The notes: generated by a model from the sequence alone, not told the origin. 64,000 nt of DNA from Ottowia thiooxydans DSM 14619 (GCF_000422885.1 NZ_KE383943.1:62001-126000); one strand, 5' to 3'. Counted from the stretch's first letter, positions 17,265-25,841 are shown. Made by a program: numbers and translations.

Positions 17265-18656
17265 ATGGATACTGGGTTTTTCAATCGGAATGCAGCAACG
17301 GCGCCGTCTATCTGGCCAGTTGGGGCTTTGTGCCGAGCTGTGGCGGACAGTCTGGACGCGCGCTTCAACCCTGTCGCGGTTCGCGGCGAGATTTCGGGCT
17401 TTTCGCGCGCATCCAGCGGGCATTGTTATTTTTCGCTCAAAGACGAAACTGGCCAGTTGAGGTGCGCCATGTTTCGCCGCGCGGCTGGCTTGCTGAGTTT
17501 TCAGCCACGCGAAGGCGATTCCGTGGAAGTGCGGGGCCGCCTGGGGGTATATGAGGCCCGTGGCGATCTTCAACTCATCGTCGAATCCATGCAGCGTGCC
17601 GGCCAGGGACAATTGTTTGAGCAGTTCCTGCGTCTCAAGGCCCAGTTGGAAGAAGAAGGCCTGTTCGATGCCGCGCGCAAGCGGCCGCTTCCTGCGTTGC
17701 CGCGGGGTATTGGCATCGTGACCTCACTGGGCGCAGCGGCTCTGCACGACGTGTTGACCGCGCTGGCTCGCCGCGTGCCACATATCCCGGTGGTGTTGGC
17801 GCACGCGCCTGTGCAGGGGGCAGGAGCGCCCGAGGCGCTAATAAAGGCGCTGACGAGCCTTTATTCGATGGCGCGGGCACCTGCGGGATCGAATCCGGAT
17901 CAGATGCCGGTTGATCTCATCTTGCTGGTGCGCGGCGGGGGGTCAATTGAGGATTTGTGGGCTTTCAATAGCGAGGCGCTAGCCCGAACCATCATTCAAA
18001 GCCCGGTGCCGGTGATTGTGGGTGTCGGCCATGAAACCGATTTCAGTATTGCCGATTTCGTAGCCGATCTCCGGGCGCCCACTCCCACCGCAGCCGCCGA
18101 ACTTGCCAGCGTGCCGCGCGAAACCTTGCTGAATGTGCAGGAACAGCTGGCCGCACGCTTGTCCCAGGCGCTAGGGCGTCGGCTGGATACAGAGGTTCAG
18201 CGGCTCGATATGGCTCAAAGCCGGCTGGGCCGCCCCTCAGCCCGGCTGGCGGGTGAGCGCCGCCTGATCGATCGTCAAGCGCAACGCCTGGATCATGCAG
18301 CGCGCCTGCGGCTGGAGCGCGAGAGTGCAGTCATGGTGCGTTTGAGCGAGCGCCTGAAGCGCACGCCTGCCCCCTTGCTCCTGCGCGAGAACGAGCGTAT
18401 TGCGCGAGCCGCGGCTCGCTTGCCTGTTTCAGCCGAACGCAGTCTGGCTACGGCGCGCGAGCGCCTGGAGCGTGCCGCTTTGCGCCTGTCCGGGCTGGAT
18501 CCCCAGCGGGTGCTAGAGCGAGGCTACGCATGGCTGGAAGACGAAAATGCCCATCCAGTGACCCGCGCCGACGCGGTGCGCTCCGGTCAAACGCTTTCCG
18601 CCACCCTTGCTGATGGCAAGGTTGATCTGACGGTGCTGGGCGCCCGCGCGCGCTGA
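17265..18656 (+). CDS. xseA: Exodeoxyribonuclease VII large subunit
   Basis: 463 residues, the normal family length. The N-terminal OB-fold domain shows VRGEISGFSRASSGHCYFSLKDE and VEVRGRLGVYEARGDLQL; the catalytic core shows LPRGIGIVTSLGAAALHDV, LLVRGGGSIEDLWAFN near residue 225 and GVGHETDFSIADFVADLRAPTPTAAAE near 250; a long coiled-coil region follows. With XseB it degrades single-stranded DNA to oligonucleotides in repair. xseB is not adjacent. It is divergent from exbB. Confidence 0.96.
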   Translation: MDTGFFNRNAATAPSIWPVGALCRAVADSLDARFNPVAVRGEISGFSRASSGHCYFSLKDETGQLRCAMFRRAAGLLSFQPREGDSVEVRGRLGVYEARGDLQLIVESMQRAGQGQLFEQFLRLKAQLEEEGLFDAARKRPLPALPRGIGIVTSLGAAALHDVLTALARRVPHIPVVLAHAPVQGAGAPEALIKALTSLYSMARAPAGSNPDQMPVDLILLVRGGGSIEDLWAFNSEALARTIIQSPVPVIVGVGHETDFSIADFVADLRAPTPTAAAELASVPRETLLNVQEQLAARLSQALGRRLDTEVQRLDMAQSRLGRPSARLAGERRLIDRQAQRLDHAARLRLERESAVMVRLSERLKRTPAPLLLRENERIARAAARLPVSAERSLATARERLERAALRLSGLDPQRVLERGYAWLEDENAHPVTRADAVRSGQTLSATLADGKVDLTVLGARAR

Positions 18657-18739
18657 ATTCCTACAATGCGACGTGGTGGCTCGCCTATGATCATGAGCTG
18701 TCTCTGAGAGAATTACCCACTAACGAAAAGGACCCACGA

Positions 18740-19321
18740 ATGGAACGCACTCTTCCTCCACTGCCATATCCCTATGATTCGCTGGCTCCGGCCTACAGCA
18801 AGGAAACGCTTGAGTTCCACCACGACAAGCACCACAAGGCTTATGTCGACAAGCTGAATGAATTGCAAAAGGGCACCGAGTTCGAGAACATGGAACTCGA
18901 AGACGTGATCAAAAAATCCAGCGGCGGCATCTACAACCAGTCCGCACAGATCTGGAACCACACCTTCTTCTGGGATTGCATGAAACCCCAAGGTGGTGGC
19001 GAGCCCACAGGCCCGCTTGCTGATGCAATCGCCAAGAAATGGGGCAGCTTTGCTGACTTCAAGAAGGCTTTTGTGACCAGCGCCATGGGCAATTTCGGCT
19101 CCGGCTGGACTTGGCTGGTTAAAAAGGCTGATGGCTCTGTTGACATCGTCAACATGGGCGCTGCCGGAACCCCGCTGACCACTGGCGACACCCCGTTGCT
19201 GACCGTGGACGTCTGGGAACACGCCTATTACATCGACTACCGTAACCTGCGTCAGAAGTTCGTGGAAACCTTCTTCGAAAAGCTGGCCAACTGGGATTTC
19301 GCAGCCAAGAATTTCGGCTGA
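18740..19321 (+). CDS. sodB: Superoxide dismutase [Fe]
   Basis: 193 residues. Metal ligands are visible: His in EFHHDKHHKAY near residue 27, His in QIWNHTFFW near 73, and Asp/His in DVWEHAYYIDYRN near 157-161. A glutamine in SAQIWNHTFFW supports the iron form. It disproportionates superoxide in the cytoplasm. AAAAGGA lies upstream of the ATG, and a strong terminator follows. Confidence 0.96.
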   Translation: MERTLPPLPYPYDSLAPAYSKETLEFHHDKHHKAYVDKLNELQKGTEFENMELEDVIKKSSGGIYNQSAQIWNHTFFWDCMKPQGGGEPTGPLADAIAKKWGSFADFKKAFVTSAMGNFGSGWTWLVKKADGSVDIVNMGAAGTPLTTGDTPLLTVDVWEHAYYIDYRNLRQKFVETFFEKLANWDFAAKNFG

Positions 19322-19361
19322 TCGAAGTTTCCTGCCGCAGCTAACGCAGCGAGCAGCAAGT

Positions 19362-19393
19362 AGCAAGCCACCGCGAGGTGGCTTGCTTTTTTT
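19362..19393 (+). terminator. Terminator of sodB
   Basis: An 11-base-pair perfect stem (AGCAAGCCACC at 19362-19372 with GGTGGCTTGCT at 19377-19387), four-base loop, then a T run to 19393. It is 41 bases after the sodB stop codon. Confidence 0.92.
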
Positions 19394-19542
19394 ACGCCTT
19401 TTCGGGATTGAGGTTTCCTCAAGTCCAAGGTTCACACTCCCTAAGCGCGAGTTGGCTGAACTCTGAAATCATTTTTACTCAAGCTTTCACGCGTTGGAGA
19501 GTCGAGATCTGCGCTACCGGCGGTATTTTTGGTGACGCCCTT

Positions 19543-19581
19543 ACCCTCACCCCAGCCCTCTGCCGCCCGCGGGAGAGGGAG
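19543..19581. repeat. CCCTCACCCC-type intergenic repeat
   Basis: ACCCTCACCCCAGCCCTC followed by GCCCGCGGGAGAGGGAG forms an imperfect pyrimidine/purine hairpin of a kind widespread between genes in high-GC Proteobacteria. A related but different sequence occurs at 50457-50493. Confidence 0.6.
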
Positions 19582-19603
19582 TAAAACCCCAGCGAAGCTC
19601 TGA

Positions 19604-19704
19604 CGGCCGCGGAGCAAGCCATCCGTGAGTAGCCGCGGAGCTGGCTTTGCCAGGCCGCTGGCTGCGTCCCCCCAAGGGGGATGGCGCGTAAGCGACTCAG
19701 GGGG
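19604..19704. repeat. Intergenic repeat, copy 3, at the end of the response-regulator gene
   Basis: Shares GCGGAGCAAGCCATCC, CGCGGAGCTGGCTTTGCCAG, a CCCCCAAGGGGG hairpin and GCGCGTAAGCGACTCAGGGGG with copy 2. It ends 10 bases from the stop codon of the response regulator, and that stop lies in a further CCCCCCTGA sequence. Confidence 0.88.
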
Positions 19705-19713
19705 AACCATCCA

Positions 19714-20613
19714 TCAGGGGGGAGCTCCTCCACCCGCAACTATCGCCGCAGCGGCGCTGCGTGTTTCCACCCCCAGCTTTGAAAACACGTGCTCCAGATG
19801 CTTGTTCACCGTACGTGGACTCATACCCAGAATGTCGGCGATGTCGCGGTTGGTCTTGCCCTTGGCCAGCCAGGCGAGTACCTCGGATTCGCGCGGGGTA
19901 AGTGAAGCGCGGCGAAGGCGTTCTGCGGCGGGGTTATCGTCTGCAGCGGGTGTCAAAAGCAGCATGGATTCACCTGGGTTGCCCTGACCCATGTGGCGCG
20001 CCAGAAAACGAGTTTGAGGTCCCTGGCCTCCCCTGGCTTCACCGTGAATGACGGCTTGGCGTAGCCAGTCCAGTGTCTCGGGATCTGAGAGATCACCCAG
20101 CCAGGAGCGAGCTTGCGGCGAACACCAGGCCACGCGGCCCTGGGAGTCGAGCAGTACGCTGCCCATGCCGGCTACATCCACCGCATCCCGCGCGAGTCGA
20201 GCCACTTTGGCATTGCGCACGTGCGTAGCTAGCCGAGCCATCACCTCTGGAAGTCGAAGTGGCTTGACGACGTAGTCCACGCCTCCACTGGCAAAGCCCT
20301 GGAGGATTTGCTCGGTTTCTGACAATCCGGTCATGAACAGAACGGGTATGTGCGCCCAAGCCGGAGTGGCCTTGATCTGAGAGCACAGTGAGAAACCATC
20401 CCCGTCAGGCAGGATGCCATCGAGCAAAATGCCATCCGGTACGGTGATCGCCAGCCGGTCTAGCGCTTCTGCTACATCGCGCGCAGCGAGCACGTCGTAA
20501 CCCTCGAGAGCTAGCGCCTCACACAGCATATTCAGTGTGGGCAGCGAGTCCTCGACGACCAGGATCACGGGCATCGTGCTCAAGCTCGGGAGGTCGGGGG
20601 TGTGGTCAGTCAT
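19714..20613 (-). CDS. LuxR-type response regulator, partner of the NCS1-kinase
   Basis: 299 residues from the ATG at 20613, which overlaps the kinase stop by eight bases (ATGACTGA), so translation is coupled. Residues ~14-125 are a receiver (VILVVEDSLPTLNML; phospho-acceptor Asp in DGILLDGILPDGDGF; Thr in VLFMTGL; Lys in VVKPLR). A middle segment with DSQGRVAWCSPQARSWL looks PAS-like. The C-terminus is a LuxR/NarL helix-turn-helix (LTPRESEVLAWLAKGKTNRDIADIL, TVNKHLEHVFSKL). It probably controls the divergent amide operon. The last two Pro codons and stop lie next to an intergenic repeat. Confidence 0.92.
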   Translation of the reverse strand: MTDHTPDLPSLSTMPVILVVEDSLPTLNMLCEALALEGYDVLAARDVAEALDRLAITVPDGILLDGILPDGDGFSLCSQIKATPAWAHIPVLFMTGLSETEQILQGFASGGVDYVVKPLRLPEVMARLATHVRNAKVARLARDAVDVAGMGSVLLDSQGRVAWCSPQARSWLGDLSDPETLDWLRQAVIHGEARGGQGPQTRFLARHMGQGNPGESMLLLTPAADDNPAAERLRRASLTPRESEVLAWLAKGKTNRDIADILGMSPRTVNKHLEHVFSKLGVETRSAAAAIVAGGGAPP

Positions 20614-23600
20614 GGGTTGGGTTCTGCGAAAGTTTGAGCGTGGCCATGAAGCCCTCGAAATCGAATCTGTCCAGGCAGGCTTGCAGGCTTGCCAGGGTGC
20701 TCGCCTCGGAGGGAAGTGCACGCTGAGCTTCTCGCAGGCGTTCTCGCAAAGCGGGCGCGCGGCCTTGACGTGCCAGGCGCATCAGGTCTTCGTGCAATTC
20801 AATCGGCAGCGGCATAAGTGGGGGACTCGCCTCTGGGGTGGGCGCTGCAGCGGCTACCGCAGGCTCAGCCCTTATCCAACGAAGCTTGAGCACGTTTTCC
20901 AATGTGTCCAATAGCTCGGTTTCCAGCACTGGTTTGGCAACAAAACCCTGGCAGAGGGCTTGCCTGATTTTGTCGCTTTGGTTGTCGATCATGTTGGCTG
21001 AAACGAAAACGACAGGCAGTTGTGACGCTTCCAGGCGATCACGTACCTGACGTGCGGTTTCCCAGCCATCCCAGCCATCCATGGAGATGTCGAGCAACAG
21101 CAGATCAGGCAAGTTTTGATCAGGGAGGCTGCCGGACTTGGAAATCGCCGGCTGCAAGTGGTCCGCGGCGGTTAAGTTTTCATCGGCCTCTTGACTCATC
21201 GCAGGGCTATGGGCCTGCGAGTCCGAAGAAAACTGTCCTCGCTGGGGCCCGTTTTCGCTATCGGCGCTCCAAGTCCGACTGCCTCCCAGAATCTCTACAC
21301 ACTCCTCGCCGCTGGCAGCTTCAACGACCTCGAAGCCCAGCGGCACCAAAAGCCCTGCCAGCAACTGCCTGTGCAGCGGCTGATCATCTACAACGAGGAG
21401 TGTTCGGCGTGGCCCTTCGTATCCGGTCACGGGGCGCAGGCTCTGGGCGGCACGCTTGAGGTGCGCAGGATCCGGCACGGCCCGAGGCAGATAGAGTCGG
21501 AGCGAAAACACACTGCCTTCTCCGGGTTTGCTGCGCAGTGAAAGCTCGCCCCCCATCATCTGGGTGATGAGGAGGGTGATGGTCAAGCCCAGACCGGTTC
21601 CGGTTTCGGCCGAACGGCGACCAGCGGAACCTCGCTCGAATGGAAGAAAAATGCGCTGCTGATCCTGCTCCGCGATGCCAATACCGGTATCTACCACTTC
21701 GATGTGAGTCACCTGGTGTGTGAAATCCATGCGGAGAGTGACTTCCCCTTGGGACGTGAAGCGGATCGCGTTGCCAATCAGATTAATCAAAAGCTGGCGC
21801 AGACGTTTAGCGTCCGTGCGAATCCAATCGGGACGATCGCCCTTAATGGCAACTACGAATCTCAGGCCCTTCGCCTCAGCCTGCGGCCGCACCATGCGTT
21901 CCACATCTTCAATGAGCGGGCCTAGCGGCAGTGGCGCCAAGTCCAGTTTTAACCGGCTGGCCTCGATCCTGGCCAAGTCCAGCGCGTCATCAATCAGCGC
22001 GTGCATGTGCTGGCCGCTGCGCTGCATGGTGCCCAAGGTGTCACGCACCGCGCCGGCAACGAGCGGGTTCTTGATCAGCAGTTCGGTGTAACCCAGGATG
22101 CTGGTTAGCGGCGTACGCAGCTCATGGGTCATGCCGGCGACATAGCGAGTTTTAGCCAGATTGGCAGCTTCTGCTCGATCGCGAGCGGACTGCAGTTCAG
22201 CGTCGGTTCGGCGGTGGGCGTCGATCTCCTTGAGCAGCAGCTGGGTTTGCCGCTCCGACTCATCCTGCGCCATGCGCCGGCTGTCATTGGTCAGCACAAT
22301 CCACCAGGCGCTGACGGCGGCCAGAGCTGCTAGAAGGGCAAATACCTTCAGGAACGGCCATTGCAATTCCTCTATGTGGCCTTGCGCGCTTTCCTGGGCA
22401 TATACCAGGCCAAAGAGGAAAGCCATGGTCGCGCTCAAAGTGAGAAAGACCATGAGATAGTGGCCAAGCCGGAAATTCACACGTGAGGCCAGGCGGTCTG
22501 GCAGCAACATGTGCAGCCAACTGCGGATCTGATCGGACCCCCGGGAGTTGGTTTTGCATCGGTCGTGACAACGCGATTCCAGTGAACAGCACAGAGAACA
22601 GATGGCCCCCCCAAAAGCCGGGCAGGTCGCCATGTCTTCAGACTCAAACCGGTTATCGCATACCACGCAAGTCACAGATTCGCCAGGTGCCCATTCGTTC
22701 AACGGAAGGCGAGCCAGGTAATACCGTCCGCGGGTAAGAGCCGCCAGCAGCGGTGACAAGGCCATGGAAAGGCCCAAGGCAATGAAGGGCGAGAAAGCCT
22801 TGGCAACCTCGCCCATCAGCCCTGCATAGGCGACGCTGGATACCGCAGCCGCCACCAGCATCGCACCAATGCCAACCGGATTGAAATCATAGAGATAGGC
22901 ACGGCGAAACTCGATCCCACGAGGGCTGAGGCCCAAGGGCTTGTTGATGACCAAGTCGGCTACCAGCGCTCCCACCCAGGCGATGGCTACGTTGCTGTAC
23001 AGGCTCAGTACCTTTTCAAGGCCGCTGAACACGCCAAGAAGCATGAGCAGCGTGGCGATGGCCACATTGAACACCAGCCACACTACGCGGCCGGGGTGGC
23101 TGCGGGTCACGCGGGCGAAAAAATTCGACCATGCCAGCGAGCCTGCATAGGCATTGGTCAGATTGATCTTGATCTGCGAGATGATGACGAACACCACCGT
23201 GACTGCGACCGCCATGGAGGGCAACCCCAGGGACTGAGTGAACCCGGCCAGGTACATCTGAGTTGGTTCAGCTGCATGCAGGGGCGCTACGCCGAGCTGC
23301 ATGGCTGCGAATGCCAGAAAGGCGCCGCCAGCCATGCGGAGCATGCCCATCACGATCCAGCCAGGGCCGCTGACCAGCACCGCCCCCCACCAGCGCCAGC
23401 GGTTCTCACGCGTCTTTTCAGGCAGGAAGCGTAGAAAATCCACCTGCTCGCCGATTTGCACCACCAACGCGAAAATCACAGTGGTGGCCGCGCCGAATAT
23501 CAGGGGGGAGAACTCGCTGGAACCGGATTTCAATCCCTTGAGGCCCGCGAAGTCGATATACATTTCCGGCTTGGAGAGTGCGAGCCAGATAAAGGGAAAC

Positions 23601-24184
23601 ACCAAAAGGAACAGCCAAATCGGCTGTGTCCATGCCTGTAGCTTGCTGATCAGGGTAATGCCGCGAATGGCCAGCGGCACCACCACCAGGGCAGAGACCA
23701 GGTAGCACACCGGCAACGACCAGCCCGTGGCCATCTGCACCGCGAGCGCCATGATGACGGCCTCCAGCGCGAAGAAGATGAATGTGAAGATGGCGTAGAT
23801 CAACGAAGTGATCGTTGAGCCCAGATAGCCGAAACCCGCGCCGCGCGTGAGCAGATCCATGTCCAGCCCATGGCGCGCCGCCTGGTATGCAATGGGCAAG
23901 CCCGTGAGGAAGATCACCAGCCCCACCACCAGGATCGCCCACATCGCGTTGGCAAACCCGTAGTTGATGGCGATAGCTCCTCCGATGGCTTCCAGCGCCA
24001 GAAAGGAAAGCGAGCCGAAGGCGGTGTTCGCTACCCGCCACTCGCTCCACTTGCGGAAGGCTCTTGGGGTGTAGCGCAGTGCGTAGTCCTCCATCGTTTC
24101 GTCTGCAACCCAGGAGTTGTACTCCCGCCGTGAAGCGGAGATCTGCTGCGGGACGATGGGGATGGTGCGTGCGGGCCGGTTCAT
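20606..24184 (-). CDS. NCS1 transporter-histidine kinase-receiver fusion sensor
   Basis: 1192 residues from the ATG at 24184. Residues ~20-495 are an NCS1-type permease (nucleobase, allantoin or hydantoin symporter family) with about 12 membrane helices, for example RKWSEWRVANTAFGSLSFLALEAIGGAI and the IGEQVDFLRFLPE loop. Residues ~500-545 hold nine cysteines in CxxC-type pairs (CVVCDNRFESEDMATCP, CSLCCSLESRCHDRC). Two further helices follow, then a coiled coil, the H-box MTHELRTPLTSILGY near 687, N-box NLIGNAIRFT, G-boxes DTGIGIAEQD and GTGLGLTI, and a receiver from ~925 with Asp in LLLLDISMDGWD near 1031 and a ~55-residue disordered insert. The C-terminus is helical without a clear HPt His. 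It lies opposite urtABCDE-fmdAB-amiE, so amide or urea sensing is inferred. Confidence 0.92.
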   Translation of the reverse strand: MNRPARTIPIVPQQISASRREYNSWVADETMEDYALRYTPRAFRKWSEWRVANTAFGSLSFLALEAIGGAIAINYGFANAMWAILVVGLVIFLTGLPIAYQAARHGLDMDLLTRGAGFGYLGSTITSLIYAIFTFIFFALEAVIMALAVQMATGWSLPVCYLVSALVVVPLAIRGITLISKLQAWTQPIWLFLLVFPFIWLALSKPEMYIDFAGLKGLKSGSSEFSPLIFGAATTVIFALVVQIGEQVDFLRFLPEKTRENRWRWWGAVLVSGPGWIVMGMLRMAGGAFLAFAAMQLGVAPLHAAEPTQMYLAGFTQSLGLPSMAVAVTVVFVIISQIKINLTNAYAGSLAWSNFFARVTRSHPGRVVWLVFNVAIATLLMLLGVFSGLEKVLSLYSNVAIAWVGALVADLVINKPLGLSPRGIEFRRAYLYDFNPVGIGAMLVAAAVSSVAYAGLMGEVAKAFSPFIALGLSMALSPLLAALTRGRYYLARLPLNEWAPGESVTCVVCDNRFESEDMATCPAFGGAICSLCCSLESRCHDRCKTNSRGSDQIRSWLHMLLPDRLASRVNFRLGHYLMVFLTLSATMAFLFGLVYAQESAQGHIEELQWPFLKVFALLAALAAVSAWWIVLTNDSRRMAQDESERQTQLLLKEIDAHRRTDAELQSARDRAEAANLAKTRYVAGMTHELRTPLTSILGYTELLIKNPLVAGAVRDTLGTMQRSGQHMHALIDDALDLARIEASRLKLDLAPLPLGPLIEDVERMVRPQAEAKGLRFVVAIKGDRPDWIRTDAKRLRQLLINLIGNAIRFTSQGEVTLRMDFTHQVTHIEVVDTGIGIAEQDQQRIFLPFERGSAGRRSAETGTGLGLTITLLITQMMGGELSLRSKPGEGSVFSLRLYLPRAVPDPAHLKRAAQSLRPVTGYEGPRRTLLVVDDQPLHRQLLAGLLVPLGFEVVEAASGEECVEILGGSRTWSADSENGPQRGQFSSDSQAHSPAMSQEADENLTAADHLQPAISKSGSLPDQNLPDLLLLDISMDGWDGWETARQVRDRLEASQLPVVFVSANMIDNQSDKIRQALCQGFVAKPVLETELLDTLENVLKLRWIRAEPAVAAAAPTPEASPPLMPLPIELHEDLMRLARQGRAPALRERLREAQRALPSEASTLASLQACLDRFDFEGFMATLKLSQNPTHD

Positions 24185-24329
24185 TGAGCTCGATTGGTTT
24201 TGGTGCCCTGTGCTCCGGAATGCACTATGGCGGTGCATCGATCAGGCTGTGCACGCTTTGCGTGCACACGGTTTTGGTGCGAGCGCGTACCTGGAAAGTG
24301 CATGAAGTACTGAGCCGCAAGAATCATTC

Positions 24330-24347
24330 CAACGTGCGCTTACGTTG
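24330..24347. promoter_or_regulatory. Inverted repeat in the divergent promoter region, candidate operator
   Basis: CAACGT GCGCTT ACGTTG is a perfect six-base inverted repeat, 146 bases upstream of the kinase start and 92 bases upstream of urtA. LuxR/NarL-type regulators bind short inverted repeats, so it is a plausible target of the adjacent response regulator; this is inference. No convincing sigma-70 or sigma-54 promoter could be placed. Confidence 0.4.
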
Positions 24348-24438
24348 TTTGACGTATGGGCACGAATCCGGGTCTTCCCTAATCTAGCGGCAAGTCGGCA
24401 TGAGGCCGATTTCCTCAACTAGCCCAAGGAGTCCATCC

Positions 24439-25707
24439 ATGAACAAGTCTTCTCACGAGTCCGACCGGTCTCCACTCGAGACGCCTGCAGCCAGCCGCCG
24501 TCGCGTCCTCCAGACGCTGGGCGCTGCGGGCCTGGCAGGTTTGCCAGCGTGGAGCTTTGGTCAACCTACCGCTTCAGTCAACACCACCAAACTGGCGGTG
24601 ACGGACAGTGAAGTGACTGTTGGCATTTTGCATTCGTCCACCGGAACCATGGCGATTTCCGAGACCGGCTCCATTCAGGCCGAACAACTTGCCATTGACC
24701 AGATCAATGCTGCTGGCGGCATTCTGGGCCGCAAGATCAAGGTCATCAAGGAAGACGGCGCGTCTGATTGGCCTACGTTCGCCGAAAAGAGCAAGAAGCT
24801 GCTCATCAACGACCGCTGCGCCGCGATCTTCGGTTGCTGGACTTCCGCTTCACGCAAGGCCGTACTGCCCATCTTCGAGAAAGAAAACGGTCTTCTGTAC
24901 TACCCCACCTTCTATGAAGGCCTGGAGCAGTCCAAGAACGTGATCTATACCGGCCAGGAAGCCACACAGCAGATTCTCTACAGCCTGGACTGGGCCAAAA
25001 AGGACAAAGGTGCAAAGAGCTTCTTCCTGATCGGCTCCGACTACATCTGGCCGCGCACTTCCATGAAGATCGCTCGCAAGCACATCGAGAACTTCCAGAA
25101 GGGCAAAGTGGTTGGTGAGGAGTACTACCCCTTGAGCGCCACAAACTTCGGCTCGTTGGTGAACAAGATCAAGCTGCAAAAGCCAGACTGCATCTTCTGT
25201 GCGGTGGTGGGCGGCTCCAACGTCGCGTTCTACAAGGCGCTCAAGGCCGCGGGTCTGACTGGCGACAAGCAACTGCTGGTGACGCTGTCCGTGACGGAAG
25301 ACGAAATGACCGGCGTGGGCGGCGAAAACTTCAAAGGCTTCTACTCGTCCATGAAGTACTTCCAGTCTCTCGACAACGAGAACAACAAGAAGTTCGTGGC
25401 TGCGTTCAAGGCCAAGTACGGCCCCAACTCCGTGATTGGTGATGTCACGCAGGCTGCCTACCTGGGTCCTTGGCTTTGGAAGGCTGCTGTGGAGAAAGCC
25501 AAGAGCTTTGACGTTGCCAAGGTGGCAGCTGCCTCGCCGGGGATTGAGCTCAAGACCGCGCCCGAGGGCTACGTCAAGATCGACGCGAACCACCATCTGT
25601 GGAGCAAGTCGCGTATTGCACAGGGTCAGGCCGACGGTACGTTCAAGGTGGTTTCCGAATCGCCAGATCTGATCAAACCAGATCCGTTTCCAAAGGGTTA
25701 TCAGTAA
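24439..25707 (+). CDS. urtA: Urea/short-chain amide ABC transporter substrate-binding protein
   Basis: 422 residues from the ATG at 24439 with AAGGAG upstream. A twin-arginine-like signal (SRRRVLQTLGAAGLAGLPAWSFG, residues ~18-40) leads into a periplasmic binding protein of the UrtA/FmdD type: VTVGILHSSTGTMAISE, NAAGGILGRKIKVIKEDGASDWP, FGCWTSASRKAVLPIFE and GLLYYPTFYEGLEQSKNVIYTG. It captures urea or short amides for UrtBCDE. Followed by two strong hairpins that may set the higher level of the binding protein relative to the permeases. The formamidase and amidase downstream favour amides as ligand. Confidence 0.93.
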   Translation: MNKSSHESDRSPLETPAASRRRVLQTLGAAGLAGLPAWSFGQPTASVNTTKLAVTDSEVTVGILHSSTGTMAISETGSIQAEQLAIDQINAAGGILGRKIKVIKEDGASDWPTFAEKSKKLLINDRCAAIFGCWTSASRKAVLPIFEKENGLLYYPTFYEGLEQSKNVIYTGQEATQQILYSLDWAKKDKGAKSFFLIGSDYIWPRTSMKIARKHIENFQKGKVVGEEYYPLSATNFGSLVNKIKLQKPDCIFCAVVGGSNVAFYKALKAAGLTGDKQLLVTLSVTEDEMTGVGGENFKGFYSSMKYFQSLDNENNKKFVAAFKAKYGPNSVIGDVTQAAYLGPWLWKAAVEKAKSFDVAKVAAASPGIELKTAPEGYVKIDANHHLWSKSRIAQGQADGTFKVVSESPDLIKPDPFPKGYQ

Positions 25708-25713
25708 CCCTTG

Positions 25714-25735
25714 GCACGGCGGCCTGCCGCCGTGC
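25714..25735 (+). terminator. Intercistronic hairpin after urtA
   Basis: GCACGGCGGC at 25714-25723 pairs perfectly with GCCGCCGTGC at 25726-25735 with a two-base gap. It begins six bases after the urtA stop codon. No T run follows, so partial termination or 3'-end protection of urtA mRNA is more likely than full termination. Confidence 0.7.
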
Positions 25736-25749
25736 GGCTTTCAAAAAAA

Positions 25750-25783
25750 TGCGTGCGGGCTGATTGGAGTCTGGCCGCACGCA
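25750..25783 (+). terminator. Second intercistronic hairpin before urtB
   Basis: TGCGTGCGG at 25750-25758 pairs with CCGCACGCA at 25775-25783 around a 16-base loop. Together with the first hairpin it separates urtA from urtB by 134 bases, the largest gap in the transporter block. Confidence 0.6.
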
Positions 25784-25841
25784 TCTTGAGGCCGAGAGCT
25801 CCGCATTCTTCGCTTTTTCTATTTCCCTCCGGAGTCGCACC

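Noticed and set aside
24301-24438. Sigma-54 promoter for urtA.
   Set aside because: No TGGCAC-N5-TTGC element in the divergent region; TTGACG at 24349 and TAATCT at 24380 are 25 bases apart, too far for a sigma-70 promoter.
24850-25596. 248-residue open frame antisense to urtA.
   Set aside because: Shadow of a strongly supported gene.
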